Assembly: GCA_002362625.1 (NCBI GenBank)
Contig: DEUP01000043.1
Location: 1-33,819, forward strand
Source: Clostridiales bacterium UBA3259
GTDB taxonomy: Bacteria > Bacillota_A > Clostridia > Oscillospirales > Oscillospiraceae
Reading direction: 5' to 3'
Length of the DNA stretch: 33,819 nt
Part shown: positions 23,780 to 32,806 of the stretch, piece after piece
Layout of the letters: every line of letters starts with the position of its first letter
Numbering within the stretch: position 1 is the first letter of the stretch
The notes under the pieces: model-generated
Seen by the model: the letters and a program-made list of their open reading frames with translations, nothing else
Database searches by the model: none
Told to the model about the DNA's origin: nothing
Position numbers and translations under genes: made by a program

Positions 23780-24595
23780 ATGAACGATAACCGCCGCCGA
23801 AAGGGCCCGGAACAGCGCCACGCTGACCGCACTCCCCAGAAAAGCGTCCCCGTGGAGGAAACGGAGGGTCAGCTGGAAGGCCGCAACGCCATTCAGGAGG
23901 CACTGAAAAGCGGACGCCCCATTGATAAGCTCTTTATTGCCTCCGGCGATGTGGACCGAGGTTTGCAGCACTTAGCCGCCCAGGCAAAGGAAGCCGGAGC
24001 CGTGGTGGTTCCCGTTGACCGGCGGAAGCTGGACGCCATGTCCTTCACCCACGCCCATCAGGGCGTCATCGCCCTGGCCGCCGCCCATGACTACTGCTCC
24101 ATTGACGATATTCTGGAGGAAGCCGCCGCCCGGGGAGAAAACCCGCTGATCGTCATTTGCGACGAGCTGTCCGATCCTCACAATCTGGGCGCTGTTTTAA
24201 GGAGCGCCGAGTGCGCCGGCGCCCATGGGGTTATCATCCCCAAGCGCCGCAGCGTGGGCCTGACCGCCACCGTAGCCAAGGCCTCTGCGGGGGCTGTGGA
24301 ATATATGAAGGTGGCGAGGGTCACCAACGTAAACGCCGCCATTGCCGAACTGAAGGAAAAGGGCGTCTGGGTCTTCGGCACCGCCGCGGAAGGGTCTGTG
24401 CCCATGTATAAGGCGGATCTGACCGGGCCTGCCGCCATTGTCATCGGCAACGAGGGCGAGGGCATGAGCCAGCTTGTCAGAAAGAACTGCGACATGCTGG
24501 TGCACATCCCCATGAAGGGAAAGATCAGCTCCCTGAACGCCTCTGCCGCCGCTTCCATTTTGCTTTACGAGGCGGTACGCCAGCGCCTTTTATAA
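23780..24595 (+). CDS. rlmB: TrmH/SPOUT-family 23S rRNA 2'-O-ribose methyltransferase (RlmB-like)
   Basis: SAM-dependent ribose methyltransferase, 271 residues. A basic, flexible N-terminus is followed by the SpoU substrate-binding domain (EGRNAIQEALKSG, HQGVIALAA), then the SPOUT knot with its three motifs: DPHNLGAVLRSAECAGAHG, IVIGNEGEGMS and IPMKGKISSLNASAAASI. This is the RlmB/YacO pattern, which in E. coli methylates G2251 of 23S rRNA. The family is certain; the exact site is by analogy. GGAG lies before the ATG. The next gene begins 12 bases after the stop, so the two form an operon. Confidence 0.9.
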   Translation: MNDNRRRKGPEQRHADRTPQKSVPVEETEGQLEGRNAIQEALKSGRPIDKLFIASGDVDRGLQHLAAQAKEAGAVVVPVDRRKLDAMSFTHAHQGVIALAAAHDYCSIDDILEEAAARGENPLIVICDELSDPHNLGAVLRSAECAGAHGVIIPKRRSVGLTATVAKASAGAVEYMKVARVTNVNAAIAELKEKGVWVFGTAAEGSVPMYKADLTGPAAIVIGNEGEGMSQLVRKNCDMLVHIPMKGKISSLNASAAASILLYEAVRQRLL

Positions 24596-24607
24596 GGAGG
24601 AACCCAT

Positions 24608-26797
24608 ATGGATCACAACGAAACCGAAGAATTTGAGGACTTCAGCCTGGAGGATATTCTCAACGAATTTCATACGGAGAAGCCTCCCGTGAAGCCGGCC
24701 TCTTCCGATACCGGCTCTATCCCAACCGCCGACGCGGCTCCCCATGTGGCGGTGAATCTGGAGGACACCGGCCCCATGGCCCCTCTTTCCAGCTCCCGGG
24801 ATCTGTTTTTCCAGGACGCTCCCGGGGACACCGCTTCCCCGGAGGAAGCCTCCCTCTCCCCTTCTGAGGAACCGGCCGATTCCGGCGACATTCTCAGCGA
24901 TCTGCCGGAGGGTGTGCTGGAGGAACCGGAGGAAAGCCCCTCCCAGCCGTCCGGGGCCGACGACCTGCCGGAGCTTCCGGAGGACGCGGAGGACACAAAA
25001 AATCTGGACACCGATGAATTGCTCAGCGGCATCCTGGAGGACAGCCCGGAAACCGACGAAAACGCCGACACCCTTCGCATCCCCTCGACCCCAGAGAAAG
25101 ATATCCAGCCGCCTCCCGGCCCCATCCCCTTTTCCAGCCCCCATTCCCGTCTCCGGGAGCTGAAGAAGAAGCTGGTAAACGGCCCTGAGAAACGGTATTA
25201 CGCCCTCTCCGAGGCCGGCATCGGCAAGCTTCAGGCGGCCATCTTTGTGAATGTCCTGGTGGTGCTGCTGTGCGCCGGTGTGACCACCCTGTTCGTTCTG
25301 GGCGCCGTGCCGGAAAACCGGCTGCGGCTGGTGATTTTCAGCCAGGTGCTGGCCATGCTCATTTCCGCCCTTATGGGCTGCCAGCTGATGCTGGACGCCT
25401 TTATCGACCTGTTCAAAGGGAAATTCACCGTCAACACGCTGCTCACCACATCCTTCTTTGTCTGCCTGGCGGATTCCTGGTACTGCCTTCAGGAGCTGCG
25501 GGTGCCCTGCTGCGCCGCCTTCTGTCTTTCCATGACCATGGCGCTTTGGGCCAGATATGAGCGGCACACCACGGAAATGGCCCGGATGGATACCATGCGC
25601 AAGGCCGTCCGGCTCAATGGCATTGTGCGCAAGGAGAATTACTGCAACGGGAACGCCGGCCTGCTGCGCATGGACGCTCAGGTGGAGGACTTTATGGACA
25701 CCTACAGCACCGTCTCCGGCCCGGAAAAGACGCAGAATGCCTACGCCTTCCTGAGCTTACTGGCCTGCATTGGCATCGCGGTGTTCGCGGGGCTTCAGCA
25801 CGGCACCAGCATGGGCGTGCAGATTCTCTCCACCAGCCTTCTGGTGGCGGTTCCCGCCAGCTTCTTCATCTCCATTTCCCGTCCCGCCGCCATTTTGGAG
25901 CAGCGGCTGCATATGGTGGGCGCGGTAATGTGCGGCTGGCAGGGCGTAAAGGCCCTGACCAAAAAAGCCTACTTCCCTCTGACTGACGCCGATCTCTTTC
26001 CCCAGGGCAGCACCAAGCTCAACGGCGTGAAGTTCTACGGCAGCCGGAACCCGGATGAAGTTGTCTCCTACACCACCTCCCTGATCTGCCACGCGGGCGG
26101 CGGTCTGGTGCCTGTGTTCCAGCATCTGCTTGCCAGCCGGGACGGCAGCCTCCAGGCCGTGGAAGGCTTCCGCAACTACGGCGGAGGCGGCATCGGCGGC
26201 ATGGTCTGCGGAGAGCCGGTGCTGCTGGGGGATATGGCCTTCCTCCGGGATATGGGCGTGGAGATTCCCGAGGGCACTATGGTAAACCAGGCGGTCTATG
26301 CCGCCATTGACGGTGAGCTTTGCGCCGTCTATGCCATCTCCTACGCGAAAATGCGTTCCACCTCCGCCGGTCTCGTGACCCTGAGCAGCTACCGCAAGCT
26401 CTATCCCATCATGGCCTGCAGTGATTTCATGGTGACGGAAGAATTCATTCAGAACAAATTCGGCATCAAAACCGGCCACATTACCTTCCCCGATCCAGAT
26501 ACCCGCCGGGCCTTGGCCAGCGTCCGGCCGGATTCCGACGCCCCTGTGCTGGCCATTGCCACCCGGGAGGAGCTGCTCAGCTCCGCCTATGCCGTCACCG
26601 GCTCCCGTGCCCTTGCCACCGCCACCCGGCTGGGTGTGACCATCCACCTCATCGGCGGCATTCTGGGTATGCTGATTATGCTGGTTCTGGCGTTCCTGGG
26701 CAGCACCGAGCTGCTGACCCCTACCAACGTGCTGCTGTATCAGATTATTTGGGCGGTTCCCGGTCTGCTGGTCACGGAATGGGCCAGGGCTGTTTAA
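24608..26797 (+). CDS. Degenerate P-type-ATPase-like membrane protein (pseudoenzyme)
   Basis: A 729-residue protein. Residues 1-175 are acidic, Pro/Ser-rich and probably disordered. The rest follows a P1B-type ATPase layout by eye, with every catalytic motif lost. Helices at about 210-235, 240-262 and 280-315 come first; the actuator domain with TGE seems absent. The CPC helix reads VPA (415-417) in LLVAVPASFF. The phosphorylation loop DKTGTLT aligns with TDADLFP (from T459). GGGGIGGMVCGEPVLLGD matches the nucleotide-domain strand pair, CSDF replaces TGDN, and PDSDAPVLA replaces GDGxNDAPALA. Two helices end the protein. AAGGAGG precedes the ATG. The frame is intact, so it is not simply decayed. 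Function unknown. Confidence 0.8.
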   Translation: MDHNETEEFEDFSLEDILNEFHTEKPPVKPASSDTGSIPTADAAPHVAVNLEDTGPMAPLSSSRDLFFQDAPGDTASPEEASLSPSEEPADSGDILSDLPEGVLEEPEESPSQPSGADDLPELPEDAEDTKNLDTDELLSGILEDSPETDENADTLRIPSTPEKDIQPPPGPIPFSSPHSRLRELKKKLVNGPEKRYYALSEAGIGKLQAAIFVNVLVVLLCAGVTTLFVLGAVPENRLRLVIFSQVLAMLISALMGCQLMLDAFIDLFKGKFTVNTLLTTSFFVCLADSWYCLQELRVPCCAAFCLSMTMALWARYERHTTEMARMDTMRKAVRLNGIVRKENYCNGNAGLLRMDAQVEDFMDTYSTVSGPEKTQNAYAFLSLLACIGIAVFAGLQHGTSMGVQILSTSLLVAVPASFFISISRPAAILEQRLHMVGAVMCGWQGVKALTKKAYFPLTDADLFPQGSTKLNGVKFYGSRNPDEVVSYTTSLICHAGGGLVPVFQHLLASRDGSLQAVEGFRNYGGGGIGGMVCGEPVLLGDMAFLRDMGVEIPEGTMVNQAVYAAIDGELCAVYAISYAKMRSTSAGLVTLSSYRKLYPIMACSDFMVTEEFIQNKFGIKTGHITFPDPDTRRALASVRPDSDAPVLAIATREELLSSAYAVTGSRALATATRLGVTIHLIGGILGMLIMLVLAFLGSTELLTPTNVLLYQIIWAVPGLLVTEWARAV

Positions 26798-26833
26798 GAA
26801 AACCTTAAGCTTTCTCTTTTTTCTTACAAGTTA

Positions 26834-26862
26834 TTGCAAATTGTTACCAATCGTGATATAAT
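26834..26862 (+). promoter_or_regulatory. Extended -10 promoter of the lipoprotein gene
   Basis: TTGCAA at 26834-26839, 17-base spacer, TATAAT at 26857-26862 preceded by TGA. Confidence 0.8.
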
Positions 26863-26940
26863 AGGAACCTGCAATTCCCGGACCTTTTGAAACCCCAGGC
26901 CTGTGGATCCTGGATATCCATTTATAAAGGAGGAACGATT

Positions 26941-27765
26941 ATGTTTCGCAAAAAAAGCTTCACGCTGATCGCTTTGCTTGCCGTTATGTCTCTGCTGTTC
27001 ACCGGCTGCGCCTTCGGCAAGAGCGACAAAAAGGTAGACGATGCCCCGATTTCCCAGTCCTCCACTGAAATTTTAAATCTGGCCGAGTGGGATCTGTCCG
27101 CCAGCACCTGGTCTAGCCCCAACGGCGCTACCGTCCATCTGGTTGCCACACCCGCGGGCTACGTGAAGGGGCAGACCGCTTCCTTTGTGGTTCGGCTGGA
27201 GGGCGAGGACGTAGAGAGCGTTCCCTGTGAGTGGGACGGCCAGCACTACACCGCTTCCGCTGACTTAAACGGCGAGGACGGCTACTGCTACTATGTGCTG
27301 CTCACCGGCTCCACCGGAGAAACCGCTGAGGTTCCTGTGAATGTCGCCTCTTCTCCCGTGGACGAAAGCCTGATTAACCTGGCCTCTTCCCTGGAATCCA
27401 CCTGCTCTCTGGTGGTGGAGTCCTCCGACTATGATGGCAGCCGGCTGACCATCACCGGCGGCACGGTCACCATCCAGCCTCCCAAGCTGAAAAACGACGG
27501 CGAAGCCGTCACCTGTGTCCAGGCCGTACTGGCCCTGTTCCGGGAGGATCAGATTGCCAGCATGGAGCTGGCTCTCCCCACCCCTGCCGCCGACGGCAGC
27601 TATTCCATCCCCCTGACGGACGCCTCCTTCCAGACCCCGGCCATGGAGGACGACCAGCAGCTTTCCATCCAGCTGTCCGTCACCCTTTCCAACGGACAGA
27701 TTCTCACCGCCTCCGGCGGCACCTGGTTCTATAACGACGGAAGCCTGATGATGAGCGTCGGCTGA
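26941..27765 (+). CDS. Lipoprotein of unknown function
   Basis: A 274-residue surface lipoprotein. Signal peptide MFRKKSFTLIALLAVMSLL leads to lipobox LFTGC with Cys23. The mature protein looks mostly beta-stranded, with repeated short strands (VVRLEGEDVESVPCEW, TGSTGETAEVPVNVASS) that suggest one or two Ig-like or similar beta-sandwich domains, and no enzyme motif. Start chosen at 26941 after AAAGGAGGAACGATT; an upstream in-frame ATG has no ribosome site. It has its own extended -10 promoter and a terminator after it, so it is a single-gene unit. I do not recognise the family. Confidence 0.88.
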   Translation: MFRKKSFTLIALLAVMSLLFTGCAFGKSDKKVDDAPISQSSTEILNLAEWDLSASTWSSPNGATVHLVATPAGYVKGQTASFVVRLEGEDVESVPCEWDGQHYTASADLNGEDGYCYYVLLTGSTGETAEVPVNVASSPVDESLINLASSLESTCSLVVESSDYDGSRLTITGGTVTIQPPKLKNDGEAVTCVQAVLALFREDQIASMELALPTPAADGSYSIPLTDASFQTPAMEDDQQLSIQLSVTLSNGQILTASGGTWFYNDGSLMMSVG

Positions 27766-27786
27766 TCTCACCCAAGTCACAACCAC

Positions 27787-27821
27787 AGCTGGCAGTTCCC
27801 CTCCGGAATTGCCAGCTTTTT
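27787..27821 (+). terminator. Terminator of the lipoprotein gene
   Basis: Arms 27787-27799 and 27805-27817 pair with one G-T wobble around CCTCC, followed by TTTTTA. It ends the transcript 22 bases after the stop, before the small SnoaL-like gene. Confidence 0.85.
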
Positions 27822-27862
27822 ATGGCATTGCAATTTTTTACCGGATTCCGGAGGCTAATTGT

Positions 27863-28237
27863 ATGGATTGGGATGTAAAACACTATTGGAATGCCGTCCT
27901 GCGGCAGGACGCAGAGGCCATCCGCACATTTTTTCACCCTGACGCCTGGGTGAACTGGCACAACACAAACGAGCACTTCACCCTGGAGGAGTTTATCCGG
28001 GCAAACTGTGAGTACCCAGGAGACTGGGACGGGACAGTGGAGCGGATCATCACCATGGACACCCAGGTAATCACCGCCGCCCACGTTTTCAGCATGGACG
28101 GCAGGCTCTCCTTTCACGTGGTTTCCTTTATACGCGTGGAAGCGGGAAGGATCCGCTCCATCGATGAATACTGGGGTGACGACGGTCTGCCTCCCCAGTG
28201 GCGGCAGGAAAAGGGGATCGGTACAGCGATTCCATAG
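27863..28237 (+). CDS. Small SnoaL/NTF2-like protein
   Basis: A 124-residue protein with the NTF2/SnoaL fold pattern: N-terminal helix WDVKHYWNAVLRQDAEAIRT, FFHPDAWVNWHNTNEHFT, then a strand run ending VEAGRIRSIDEYWGDDG, typical of SnoaL-like domain proteins. GGAGG lies 9 bases before the ATG. No catalytic set is obvious. It is not a close copy of the SnoaL-like gene in the glucuronide island. It sits alone between the lipoprotein terminator and the trmL promoter; no promoter of its own is clear. Role unknown, possibly a small-molecule binding protein or lyase. Confidence 0.8.
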   Translation: MDWDVKHYWNAVLRQDAEAIRTFFHPDAWVNWHNTNEHFTLEEFIRANCEYPGDWDGTVERIITMDTQVITAAHVFSMDGRLSFHVVSFIRVEAGRIRSIDEYWGDDGLPPQWRQEKGIGTAIP

Positions 28238-28367
28238 CAATTTGAAAACAATCCGCTTCCCCGGTTTTAATGTTATGTAAACCGCAACATTTTCCACAAA
28301 ATTCTTACGTTTCTGTTCTTTTTTATGTGGATACTATAAAAAAGTTTGAAAAAACGAATTTTTGAGA

Positions 28368-28396
28368 TTGATTTTACGGCTCATTTATCATACAAT
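28368..28396 (+). promoter_or_regulatory. Promoter of trmL-pgk
   Basis: TTGATT at 28368-28373, 17-base spacer, TACAAT at 28391-28396. Transcript start near 28403 excludes the longer trmL frame beginning at 28362. Confidence 0.65.
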
Positions 28397-28454
28397 AGGG
28401 GCTGAGCGGATTCCGGGCAACCCGCCTGTATTCTGGTGCCGCGAGGTGATGGTT

Positions 28455-28964
28455 TTGCTGAATATTGTTCTGGTAGAACCGGAGATTCCCCAAAACTGCG
28501 GCAACATCGCCAGAACCTGTGCCGCCACCGGGGCAAGGCTCCACCTGATCCGCCCTCTGGGCTTTGACATCTCGGAAAAAGCCGTCCGCCGGGCCGGTCT
28601 TGACTACTGGCACATGGTGGAGGTTCTGGACTACGAAAACCTGGAGGACTTCTTTTCCAGGAACGACGTCCGGGAAATGTGGTGCCTGTCCACCAAGGCG
28701 CCCAGGTGTTATACGCAGGCCGAATACCACGACGGCTGCTACCTGTTCTTCGGAAAGGAGACCAGGGGGCTGCCGGAGGATTTTCTCAATGCCCACTATG
28801 ACGCATGCGTCCGCATCCCCATGGCGGCGGATGCCAGAAGCCTGAATTTGAGCAACGCCGTGGCGATTACCGTCTATGAAGCTCTGCGGCAGCTCAACTT
28901 TCCCAATTTATTGGATTACGGCAAAATGCGGGGGAAAGTCCCGCTAAAGAATATGGAGGATTGA
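28455..28964 (+). CDS. trmL: tRNA (cytidine/uridine-34-2'-O)-methyltransferase TrmL
   Basis: SPOUT enzyme that 2'-O-methylates the wobble base of certain leucine tRNAs. The 169-residue protein starts [20 protein letters not shown], the TrmL signature, has [12 protein letters not shown] as second motif and [18 protein letters not shown] as the knot motif. TTG at 28455 is taken as start: GAGGTG ends 6 bases before it and the result matches the family N-terminus exactly. The ATG at 28449 is possible but sits only one base from the ribosome site. The stop is 2 bases from the pgk ATG, and the pgk ribosome site lies inside trmL, so they are coupled. Confidence 0.9.
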   Translation: MLNIVLVEPEIPQNCGNIARTCAATGARLHLIRPLGFDISEKAVRRAGLDYWHMVEVLDYENLEDFFSRNDVREMWCLSTKAPRCYTQAEYHDGCYLFFGKETRGLPEDFLNAHYDACVRIPMAADARSLNLSNAVAITVYEALRQLNFPNLLDYGKMRGKVPLKNMED

Positions 28965-28966
28965 TT

Positions 28967-30166
28967 ATGAACTACAATAAGAAGTCCATTGAGGATATTG
29001 AAGTAGCTGGCAAGCGGGTTCTGTGCCGCTGCGACTTCAACGTTCCCACCAAGAACGGCGTCATCACTTCCGACAAGCGGATCGTTGCCGCCATGCCCAC
29101 CATCAAGTATCTGGTTGACCACAATGCCAGAGTCATTCTCTGCTCCCATATGGGCAAGCCCAAGAATGGTCCCGCGCCTGAGTTCAGCCTGTCTGTTGTC
29201 GCCAAGCGGATCTCCGAGCTGCTGGGCAAGGAAGTCGTCATGGCCGCCGACGTAGCCGGCGAGGACGCCAAGTTAAAGGCCGCCGCTCTGAAGGACGGCG
29301 ATGTCATGCTGCTGGAGAACACCCGGTTTGAGAAGGGTGAGACCAAGAACGATCCCGCGCTGAGCAAGGCTCTGGCGGACATGGCCGATATCTTCGTTAA
29401 CGACGCCTTCGGCTCTGCCCACCGTGCCCATTCTTCCACCGCCGGTGTGGCCGATTACCTGCCCGCCGTCTGCGGCTACCTGGTGCAGAAGGAAGTTTCC
29501 ATCATGGGCAAGGCTCTGGCCAACCCCGAGCGTCCCTTCGTTGCCATTCTGGGCGGCGCAAAGGTTGCCGATAAGCTCAACGTCATCAATAACCTGCTGG
29601 AAAAGGTGGACACCCTGATCATCGGCGGCGGCATGGCCTACACCTTCGCGGCTGCCAAGGGCTACTCCGTGGGTAAGTCTCTGCTGGACGAGAGCAAGAT
29701 CGACTACTGCAAGGACATGATGGCAAAGGCCGAACAGAAGGGCGTCAAGCTCCTGCTGCCCATCGACGTTGTCATCGCTCCCTCCTTCCCCTCCCCCATT
29801 GACGGCCCTGTGGAGGTTTCCACCGTTGCCATCGATGCCATTCCCGACGATATGGAGGGTCTGGACATCGGGCCCAAGACCGCTGAGTTGTTTGCCGACG
29901 CTGTCCGCAGCGCCAAGACCGTTGTCTGGAACGGCCCCATGGGCGTATTTGAGAACCCCACTCTGGCAAAGGGCACCATCGCCATGGCTCAGGCTCTGGC
30001 CGACTCCGACGCTGTGACCATCGTCGGCGGCGGCGACTCCGCGGCTGCCTGCGAGCAGCTGGGCTTTGCTGACAAGATCACCCACATTTCCACCGGCGGC
30101 GGCGCTTCCCTGGAGTTCCTGGAAGGTAAGGAACTGCCCGGCATTGCTTGTCTGCAGGACAAGTAA
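28967..30166 (+). CDS. pgk: Phosphoglycerate kinase
   Basis: Glycolytic enzyme: 1,3-bisphosphoglycerate + ADP gives 3-phosphoglycerate + ATP, cytoplasmic. The 399-residue length is normal. The N-terminal 3-PG domain shows [16 protein letters not shown] and the RAHSST motif with its arginine region, the hinge has [16 protein letters not shown], and the nucleotide domain ends with WNGPMGVFE and GGGDSAAA, then [19 protein letters not shown] lies before ATG at 28967; a TTG two codons earlier is in frame but unlikely. Followed by tpiA after a hairpin, so part of a glycolytic unit without gapdh next to it. Confidence 0.97.
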   Translation: MNYNKKSIEDIEVAGKRVLCRCDFNVPTKNGVITSDKRIVAAMPTIKYLVDHNARVILCSHMGKPKNGPAPEFSLSVVAKRISELLGKEVVMAADVAGEDAKLKAAALKDGDVMLLENTRFEKGETKNDPALSKALADMADIFVNDAFGSAHRAHSSTAGVADYLPAVCGYLVQKEVSIMGKALANPERPFVAILGGAKVADKLNVINNLLEKVDTLIIGGGMAYTFAAAKGYSVGKSLLDESKIDYCKDMMAKAEQKGVKLLLPIDVVIAPSFPSPIDGPVEVSTVAIDAIPDDMEGLDIGPKTAELFADAVRSAKTVVWNGPMGVFENPTLAKGTIAMAQALADSDAVTIVGGGDSAAACEQLGFADKITHISTGGGASLEFLEGKELPGIACLQDK

Positions 30167-30185
30167 TTTCCACTTTGCGTTTTAT

Positions 30186-30214
30186 CCGGAGTGTCCGCAC
30201 TGCGGACACTCCGG
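30186..30214 (+). promoter_or_regulatory. GC-rich hairpin between pgk and tpiA
   Basis: A perfect 13-bp stem (30186-30198 with 30202-30214) around ACT. No T-run follows directly, so it is more likely an mRNA processing or stabilising element, or a weak terminator, than a full stop. Confidence 0.6.
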
Positions 30215-30331
30215 TGTCAAGACATCAAACTATTTTTCTCTGCTTCAGGCAGAAACGCGGCGTTGCCGTTTCACTTTGTAAAACCGCATCATACCCCAAG
30301 GTATTGGTGTTGAGATAAAGGAGAAAAAAAC

Positions 30332-31108
30332 ATGAACAGAAAGTACCGTAAGACCGTTATCGCCGGTAACTGGAAAATGAACAAAACTCCCTCCGAGACC
30401 AAGGAGTTTATGGCTCAGCTGAAGGCCATCATGCCCAAGGGCCGTTGGTGTGATGTTGCCCTGTGCGTACCCGCCGTTTGCATTCCCGCCGCTGTCCGCG
30501 CCATGCGGGAGACCCGGGTAGGCATCGGCGCCGAGAACTGCAACGCCAACGCCTCCGGCGCTTACACCGGCGAAATCGCCACCAATATGCTCACCGACGC
30601 TGGCTGCAAGTATGTCATCATCGGCCACTCCGAGCGCCGCGCTATGGGCGAGACTGACGCCGATATCAACGCCAAGGTTCTGGCCGCTCTGGACGCCGGT
30701 CTGATCCCCATTATGTGCTGCGGCGAGAGCCTGGAGCAGCGGGAAAGCGGCATCACCGCCGAGCATATCACCATGCAGATCAAGCTGGGCCTGAAGAACG
30801 TCCCCGAGGACAAGATCCGCAAGGTCATCATCGCCTACGAGCCCATCTGGGCCATCGGCACCGGCCTGACCGCCACCCCCGAGCAGGCTGAAGAGGTGTG
30901 CGAAATGATCCGCAGCGTGGTACGCAAGCTGTATTCCTCCAAGAATGCCCGTGCCATCTCCATCCTGTACGGCGGCTCCATGAACGAGAAGAACGCCTAC
31001 GAGCTGCTGGCTCAGCCCGACATCGACGGCGGCCTGATCGGCGGCGCTTCCCTGGTTCCCGAGAAGTTCGTGAAGATCATCGAGGCAGCCAACCAGCCCA
31101 CCGTGTAA
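30332..31108 (+). CDS. tpiA: Triosephosphate isomerase
   Basis: Interconverts dihydroxyacetone phosphate and glyceraldehyde 3-phosphate, a TIM barrel of 258 residues. Substrate-binding N13 and K15 lie in AGNWKMNKT, the catalytic His99 in IIGHSERR, and the catalytic Glu170 in AYEPIWAIGTG, followed by the phosphate-gripping loop and LYGGSM near the end. AAAGGAG precedes the ATG by 9 bases. It lies 165 bases after pgk with a strong hairpin between, and a terminator follows. No clear promoter was found in the gap, so read-through from trmL-pgk is likely. Confidence 0.97.
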   Translation: MNRKYRKTVIAGNWKMNKTPSETKEFMAQLKAIMPKGRWCDVALCVPAVCIPAAVRAMRETRVGIGAENCNANASGAYTGEIATNMLTDAGCKYVIIGHSERRAMGETDADINAKVLAALDAGLIPIMCCGESLEQRESGITAEHITMQIKLGLKNVPEDKIRKVIIAYEPIWAIGTGLTATPEQAEEVCEMIRSVVRKLYSSKNARAISILYGGSMNEKNAYELLAQPDIDGGLIGGASLVPEKFVKIIEAANQPTV

Positions 31109-31119
31109 TTCCAAAACCC

Positions 31120-31155
31120 CTGGGCAACTGCTTCGCAGTTGCCCAGTTTCTTTTT
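31120..31155 (+). terminator. Terminator of tpiA
   Basis: A perfect 12-bp stem (31120-31131 with 31135-31146) around TTC, followed by TTTCTTTTT. The next gene starts only 14 bases later. Confidence 0.88.
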
Positions 31156-31168
31156 CGAGGTGTTTCCT

Positions 31169-32203
31169 TTGCTGACACACGTTTATTCTTCGGAAAATCC
31201 CCAAACCCCAGCCCTGGCTGCCCGGCTGATCCGTCAGGGCGAGCTGGTGGCCATTCCCACAGAAACGGTCTACGGCCTGGGCGCCGACGGCTTAAACGAG
31301 GATGCCGTTGCCAAAATATTTGAAGCCAAGGGTCGCCCTCAGGACAACCCCCTGATTCTCCATATCTGCGACGCCTCCCAGATGGCTCTTTTCTGCCATG
31401 ATATTCCCAAGGCCGCCTATGATCTGGCGGAGGCCTTCTGGCCCGGGCCGCTGACCATGGTGCTGCCCGCCCGGGACTGCGTGCCTAGGCGCACCACCGC
31501 CGGGCTTTCCACCGTGGCCGTCCGGTGTCCGGACAGCCTCGTTACCCGGGAGATCATCCGCCTGGCCGGTGTCCCTATCGCCGCCCCCTCCGCCAATATC
31601 TCCGGCAAGCCCTCCACCACCACCGCCCAGCATGTCCTCCACGACCATGACGGGCATATTGCCGCCATCGTGGACGGCGGCCCCTGTCGGGTGGGCGTGG
31701 AATCCACCATTGTGGACCTGACGGAGGATCGTCCCCGGCTTCTTCGCCCCGGCGGCGTCACTCCGGAGCAGCTGATTTCCGTGCTGGGCGACCTGGTGGT
31801 GGACAAGGCCGTCACCGCTCAGATTGACAAGGACGCCGTGGTGAAAGCCCCTGGTATGAAGTACCGCCACTACGCCCCCGCCGAGCCGGTGGTCATCGTC
31901 TCCGGCAGCCGGGAAAAAGCCGCCGCCTATATCCATCGCCACTTCATCCCCGGCGACCGGGTGCTGTGCTTCCGGGAGGAGCTTCCTCTGTACGAAGACT
32001 GCAATCCCCTGGCCTATGGCGACGAGGCGGATGTCAATACCCTGTCCGCCGGGCTGTTTGCCGCCCTGCGGGAGCTGGACAACCCTGCCATTCATCAGGT
32101 CTATGCCCGGTGTCCCGAGGGCGGAGGCGTTGCCTACGCCGTCCAGAACCGGCTGAAAAAGGCCGCCGCCTTCCACATCGTGAACGCGGAGGAGGCGATA
32201 TGA
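31169..32203 (+). CDS. Threonylcarbamoyl-AMP synthase (Sua5/TsaC)
   Basis: Makes threonylcarbamoyl-adenylate from Thr, bicarbonate and ATP for the t6A37 tRNA modification. The 344-residue protein has the full Sua5 form: YrdC domain (RLIRQGELVAIPTETVYGLG, AKGRPQDNPL, SANISGKPSTT), the linker PGMKYRHYAP, and the C-terminal Sua5 domain. TTG at 31169 follows GAGGTG with a 7-base gap and is preferred; a longer frame starts inside the tpiA terminator. The coaE start overlaps its stop as ATGA. It supplies the t6A that TcdA, encoded at 12728-13462, later cyclises. Confidence 0.93.
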   Translation: MLTHVYSSENPQTPALAARLIRQGELVAIPTETVYGLGADGLNEDAVAKIFEAKGRPQDNPLILHICDASQMALFCHDIPKAAYDLAEAFWPGPLTMVLPARDCVPRRTTAGLSTVAVRCPDSLVTREIIRLAGVPIAAPSANISGKPSTTTAQHVLHDHDGHIAAIVDGGPCRVGVESTIVDLTEDRPRLLRPGGVTPEQLISVLGDLVVDKAVTAQIDKDAVVKAPGMKYRHYAPAEPVVIVSGSREKAAAYIHRHFIPGDRVLCFREELPLYEDCNPLAYGDEADVNTLSAGLFAALRELDNPAIHQVYARCPEGGGVAYAVQNRLKKAAAFHIVNAEEAI

Positions 32204-32781
32204 TTCTGGGCATCACCGGTGGAAGCGGCTGCGGAAAGACCACCCTGCTGAAGCTGATCCGGGAACAGGGCGGCATGGTGCTGGACTGCGATGAAATTTA
32301 CCACACGCTTTTACAGACGGACAAAGCCCTTCTTTCTGCCATTTCTGCCCGGTTCCCTGACACCGTGGAAAATGGCAGTCTGAACCGAAAGAAGCTGGGC
32401 GCCCTGGTCTTTTCCGACAAGGAGGCCCTGCTGGAGCTAAACCGGATCACCCATGCCGTTGTAAAACAGGCGGTTCTTCTTCGCCTGGAGGAGAAACCGG
32501 CCCTGGCCGCCATTGACGCCATCGCCCTGTTTGAGGGCGGCTTGGCTCCGCTCTGCGACCTGACCGTGGCCGTCACCGCCCGGCCAGAGGACCGGGTGAA
32601 GCGGCTCATGGCCCGGGACGGCATTTCCGAGGCCTACGCCCGCAGTCGCATTGCCGCCCAGCATCCCGAAGGCTGGTTTCGTCAGCGCTGTGACTATGTG
32701 CTGGAAAATTACGGAACGGAAGCGGCCTTTCGTGACAAATGCCTTGCTTTTTTGCGGCAGCAAGGTATAATGGTATCATAA
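32200..32781 (+). CDS. coaE: Dephospho-CoA kinase
   Basis: Last step of coenzyme A synthesis: phosphorylates the 3'-OH of dephospho-CoA. A 193-residue P-loop kinase with GGSGCGKTT (7-15), VLDCDEIYHTLL as the substrate-binding D-x-D segment, and a C-terminal lid and SR-x-x-x-Q-like region (ARSRIAAQHPEGWFRQRCDYVLENYG). Normal family length. GGAGG lies inside the end of the sua5 gene and the start overlaps its stop, so translation is coupled. The usual family ending with ADxVIxNxG is present here as CDYVLENYG. Confidence 0.9.
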   Translation: MILGITGGSGCGKTTLLKLIREQGGMVLDCDEIYHTLLQTDKALLSAISARFPDTVENGSLNRKKLGALVFSDKEALLELNRITHAVVKQAVLLRLEEKPALAAIDAIALFEGGLAPLCDLTVAVTARPEDRVKRLMARDGISEAYARSRIAAQHPEGWFRQRCDYVLENYGTEAAFRDKCLAFLRQQGIMVS

Positions 32782-32806
32782 AATTCACAAAGGAGATAGA
32801 ACCCAT

